DNA from: Niebla homalea
Taxonomy: Eukaryota > Ascomycota > Lecanoromycetes > Lecanorales > Ramalinaceae
Length of the DNA: 64,000 bases
NCBI GenBank assembly: GCA_019925105.1
Contig: JAHGAU010000022.1
Coordinates: forward strand, 806,001-870,000
Direction: 5' to 3'
Shown: in pieces, positions 59,901 through 64,000 of the stretch
Layout: each line of letters opens with the position of its first letter
How positions within the stretch are numbered: the first letter of the stretch is position 1
Program-made: the position numbers and the translations under genes
Notes under the pieces: model-generated
What the model was told of the DNA's origin: nothing
The model's input: the letters and a program-made list of their open reading frames with translations, nothing else
Databases searched by the model: none

Positions 59901-60500
59901 ATAGCTTTTTAAATTCAGTATAATTAATTATATAACCGTCCTTATTTTATTAAATATAATAAAAATTAAAATCCCTTATTAAGAGGTATTTACTGGGTAT
60001 AATTATAATATCCTTAAGTAACGGGATCGTAAAGGGTTTTTTTTATTGGCCGGTAACGGATTATACGTATTATAAATATTTAAGGTATTTTTAATATCTT
60101 TTTTTTTTTATACGATCCGGAGTATATATAAGTTCCCTCCGTAATAAATAATATCCTAATTATTTATATTTAACCTTTTATTAATAAAGAAATATATCCG
60201 CGTTATTTCGTTACCCTTAAAGGTTAAATAAAAATTATCTTCCGGGTTAATTAAAGAATAAATATACGGACTATATAATAACTTTTATATCGTTATAATA
60301 TTAATATCTTTTACTTTTTTAAATTTAAATATTAATATTATAATTTTAACTGCTTCCTTACGTACGTTATATTATATTATCCTTAAAAGCGTAAATATAT
60401 TAAATATTAATATTTATTAAGCTTTCTTTATTAACTTTTATTTATATAAATGGTTTCTCCTTAAAATTAAACGTTATTTATTTTAATCTTTTTATTATAA
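57000..60500 (-). pseudogene. LINE L5 ORF2 remnant (endonuclease, RT)
   Basis: Minus-strand frame. The RT FADD-type box reads FINN (58334-58345). The endonuclease lies at about 60450-59700, RT at about 59200-58130 and the C-terminal domain at about 57400-57060, including the GGCGGCC-bearing segment also found unmutated in L7. All catalytic changes fit G-to-A on the coding strand. Limits are approximate. Confidence 0.82.
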
Positions 60501-62087
60501 TAATAATTTTAATTAAGTAATTAATTTTAAAAATTAATATTATTATAAGCTTCCTCTTCTTTATATTATTAATTACCGTACTTTATCCTTCCCCGTTTAA
60601 TAAGCTCCGTTTATATTTTAAAACCGTTTTTAATTATTTTATTGGTTTAAATTTATATAAATTATAATATTAAATTTTAACTATTATCTTAATCTCCTTA
60701 TATTAAGTCTCCTTCGCTCTTATTATATATTATAAGTCTTATATTAAGTAGTTATTATTATTGTATGTTACGTATTTCGGCGCGTTTTTTATTAAGCCCT
60801 TTATTATTAAGTTAACGTATTTATACGTATTATACTTTTCGGTATATATTATGTATTTTATGTTATTAAGGTACCTTATAATAATATATCCGTACCCTTA
60901 ATATTTAAAGTATTAATAGATATCCGCTGCCCGGTCTTAAGGTCTTATTAATTTAAGGAACTTACCCTTTATTATCTTTTTATTAAGGATATCGTCGTAT
61001 ATCTTTATTAATATTATACTTAAAATAATTATAAAGTATTTCTTTATATAATTAAAAACGTTTAGCCTTTTTATTATAATAAAGAGGCTATAATTAACGA
61101 TCTTTAACTTAAAATAGATAACTGTATTTTTTTCTTTATCCGCCTTAAAATAACTTCCCTTTCTTCCTCCATAAATTTTATTAAGTATATCCCGTTTACC
61201 GCAATAGTAAAGGATTACCTTAATATTTTTACCGTTTTATACCTTTTTTTACCGGTTTATCCCTTTAATTTCTTTAGTTTTTCCCTTGTTTTTAATAAGG
61301 TTATATTAAGAAGGATATCTCCGTTTTATAACTTATATACTGTAATAATTTATTTTATTAATGGCTTTCCCGTTACCTTAAACGCCTTTATTAATTATAA
61401 TAAGTTTATTTTCGCCGTTATATTTCTTTCTTCCTCGTTTAATAATTATATAATTATTATTTTTATTTTCTTTAATACCGCCGTTTTTTCTTTTGCCTTT
61501 ATTTCCTTTATTATTAACGCCGGTATTACCCTTATAGTTTTTATTATTTAATTTATTTTTACTCTTTTCTTTAAAGCCTTCTTTATTGCTTTTTTACTTT
61601 ATATATATTCTTTCTATTTTTTTTCGTTTCCGTCCGCCGGCGCTTTTATTACCGTCTTTTAAGCTTTATATAACCTTTTTAACTCCTTTAAATTTCTTCT
61701 TGTTTTTATATAAAAGTCTTTTACCCTCCGTAACCCGATTTATAATATCGGCCAGGTCTTTAACGTAATGTTTTTCTATATAATTATAAGGAGGTCTTTT
61801 AACGTTTTTATTATTTCCTCCTTTTTTACTTTTTTTTTACGTATTTAATAATTATTTCTTTTTATAATTTATTTTTATTTACTTAATATCTTTCTATCTT
61901 TATTTAATTCTCTTTTAATTTATATATACTTAATAAGGCCTTTTATGCCTCCGCTTACCCCTTATTTATCCCCGCGTACCGTCTTCGTCCCCTTTACCCT
62001 TTATTTATTACCCTTTATAATAATACCTTTATGCGTTATATACGTTTTTTCACGTGTATCTTATTAATTATAGGCTCCTTATTTAAT

Positions 62088-62294
62088 TTAAGGCCTTTTT
62101 ATCTCGTATTTATTACGTCGTTTATACGATTTATTACCGTTCTTATTAACCTGGGCCGCTTGCTTTTCCTCCCCTTTTACCCCTATTATTATTCCGCTTT
62201 TACCTATTGTATTTAAGGTACTATCCTCACTATTACTTAAGCTATGTACGCGTATATCGTTTCTGACCTCTGGGGTCCCGTTGTTCGTCGCCAT
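62088..62294 (-). pseudogene. LINE L5 ORF1, best preserved N-terminus
   Basis: 68 codons are open from an intact ATG: MATNNGTPEVRNDIRVHSLS at the N-terminus, then a Lys/Arg-rich stretch, before the first stop. This is the clearest view of the ORF1 start in the window and identifies the 5' ends of L1, L2, L3 and L4, which share ATGGCGACGAA or its RIP derivative. The family function is a Gag-like RNA-binding protein, but this segment has no domain I recognise. Downstream the frame is broken. Confidence 0.75.
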
Positions 62295-62306
62295 CTCCTC
62301 AATTAT

Positions 62307-64000
62307 AAGTATTTTATTATTAAAATATAAAAAAACCCTATTAATCCTTTAATAAAACGTTTAAATTATAAAGGAATCTTACCTTTTAATATTGTTTTAT
62401 TATTTATTTTATAAAATAAGTTTATACTTTAATCCGATAAGTTAATAAAGTACTAATAAACAATAATTATTAATTATTAATTATTGTTCATTTTAAGAAA
62501 TATTTAGGTTATTATCTTATAAAAAGAGATTTAATAATTATTTAAAAAGCTATATAAGGAATTAAAACCGATTAAGTTACTTATTAAGGATTTATAAGTT
62601 AATAATACGTTTATATATAAAATTAAAAACGATAACGTAACGTTAATATATTTTTATTAAGGTTATAATAAAGCTTAAAACCTCGATCTGAATAACTTTA
62701 TTACTTATAAAAGCCGTATATATATCCCCGGAATAAAACGGTTAAAAAAGAATTAATTAATAAATATTATAATAAATTATTAACGGGTTACTTTAAAGTT
62801 AAAAAGACTTATAAGCTCTTAGCCCATAAGTTCTATTAAAATAATTTAAAAGCTTAAATTATTAATTATATTAAAGTATACGATATTTATTAAGGGATTA
62901 AAATAGTACGTTACCGCCTTTATACTGAGCTTACTTTATTTCTTTAATTAACTATATTTTAAAAAAAATTAATATAAACTTTATTATTAACTTACCTATA
63001 AATAATCTTAAAAACAATATTTGTAATTCAATTTTAATAATCGTAAATAAGAATATAAAGATATATAAATATCTTTTTACTATAAGATAAATTAATACAG
63101 TTATATTAACGGACCTTTTCTTTTAAGAAATAATATTATAATATAATATATTAGTTAAAATTATGATTAATAAAGGGTTTTTATTTATTAATAAATTCTA
63201 AGGATCGGTATATTATTATACGAAGATAAAGCGTAAAATTAAATATTGTTTTTTACTTATAAACTGATAATTAAATTAACCGTTAAAATTAAAATTCTAA
63301 ATAATATTTAAGGATTTTTATTAACCTTAAATAAATAAATTATATAAAATTATTCCTTTTAATTAAATTTATTTATATAAGTTCAGAATTTTTAAATTTA
63401 AATTATAGTCTTTTTATAATAATATACAATTGTAATTTAAATATTTATTTTAAACTTAAGAATAAACTTATAAAAAGGAGATATTTATAAAAAAAGATAA
63501 AGTTAAGATATTATATAAATTGTGATTAACGTTAATAGATTAATAATATTATATTATTAAATTGATTTAAAAAAGAACAATAAGAAATATAAGTTAAAAT
63601 TATATAGAATTAATGATTTAACAATATTAAATATTAAAAACCTTAAGTTAAAGTAATTAAATAAAAAGCTTACGTTCCGATTTATAGGCTCCTTTAAAAT
63701 TAATAATAAAATTAAAATATAAACGTATTATTTATTCCTTTTTATTATTTATTAAATTTATCTTATTATTTATATTTCTTTTTTAAAGTCTTATTATATT
63801 TACGTTAACGATTAAACGGCGGTAACGATAATATAAGTATTTAAATTAATTAATAATAAAAAAGAATAGATAATTAAAAAAATTATTAACAGGGTTAAAA
63901 GTAAAAAGGGCGTTTAGATAAGTTAATTAAGGTTTAAAATATAATTAATAAATATTAAAAACGGACTTAAAATACTTTTAAGAATTATAGGAATAATACG
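62307..64000 (+). pseudogene. Gypsy C pol, integrase part, running off the window
   Basis: Starts with the L5 duplication and resumes the gypsy C frame after RNase H. The HHCC zinc-binding domain lies at about 62755-62935 (YYNKLLTGYFKVKKTYKLLA, then KVYDIY for the Cys pair). The integrase core lies at about 63080-63340: MINKGFLFINKF has the second catalytic Asp as Asn (63169-63171). Beyond about 63450 the frame continues into the C-terminal region. The 3' LTR is not in the window. Inactive. Confidence 0.82.

Larger units (their letters stand above)
56536..62306 (-). mobile_element. Full-length LINE copy L5
   Basis: A 5.77 kb minus-strand copy with a 15 bp target-site duplication, inserted in gypsy C. 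The minus-strand tail is a run of CAAT repeats (about 56536-56551). ORF1 starts at 62294, so the leader is only 12 nt. Domain order is the same as in L1. Open plus-strand frames at 56546-56749, 61586-61768 and 62031-62216 are shadows of this element. Confidence 0.93.

Noticed and set aside
62031..62216. Plus-strand open frames opposite LINE ORF1 (also 5890-6075, 6337-6519, 61586-61768)
   Set aside because: Shadows opposite ORF1 of L1 and L5; the equivalent antisense frame appears in both copies because the sense sequence is shared.

Overview
This 64 kb window looks like a gene-free, AT-rich block from a filamentous ascomycete genome (Pezizomycotina). No intact host gene is visible. The long AT-rich stretches are very poor in CA/TG and rich in TA, while CG survives. 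Decayed reading frames are broken almost only by changes that C-to-T or G-to-A would produce: Trp and Gln codons to stops, Asp to Asn, Glu to Lys, Cys to Tyr. That is the signature of repeat-induced point mutation (RIP) acting at CpA. Almost everything identified is a retrotransposon, or a short non-autonomous element inserted into one.

Left part (1-20.3 kb): the pol end of a Ty3/gypsy chromovirus (plus strand) ends at 3430. A Ty1/copia element on the minus strand follows, running from about 20.27 kb down to 3.7 kb. It was split by two full-length non-LTR retrotransposons (LINE copies L1 and L2, plus strand), each flanked by a matched target-site duplication (TSD). Middle part (20.3-33 kb): a mosaic of small elements and less mutated islands. 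It holds a TIR element and its partial copy, CCTTACCTA and CCACCCTCA arrays, a pair of about 490 bp inverted repeats, two LINE 3' ends with converging tails, and two non-coding LTR elements of TRIM type with perfect 5 bp TSDs. The second TRIM sits inside the reverse transcriptase of an older LINE (L8), which LINE L3 (minus strand, 33.4-39.2 kb) splits again.

Right part (40-64 kb): a TIR-bounded element of about 1.1 kb, a 2.3 kb LTR element that appears to encode only Gag (with a perfect TSD), an (AAAT)30 microsatellite and a 145 bp TIR element. A nested stack follows: gypsy B is interrupted by LINE L4, L4 by gypsy C (its 5' LTR starts at 53054), and gypsy C by the short LINE L9 and the full-length LINE L5. 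Gypsy C runs off the right edge.

The LINE copies belong to one family or to close relatives. They share an ORF1 start, an endonuclease/reverse-transcriptase ORF2 and a tail of CAAT-type repeats instead of poly(A). Pieces below a few hundred bases (LTRs, TIR elements, a LINE 3' end) keep near-normal base composition, as expected if RIP needs a minimum duplicated length. The most distinctive content is the set of three small LTR families (two TRIMs and one Gag-only) that share TGTTA termini and what looks like a common primer-binding site. Domain calls come from reading decayed frames by eye; no database search was run.
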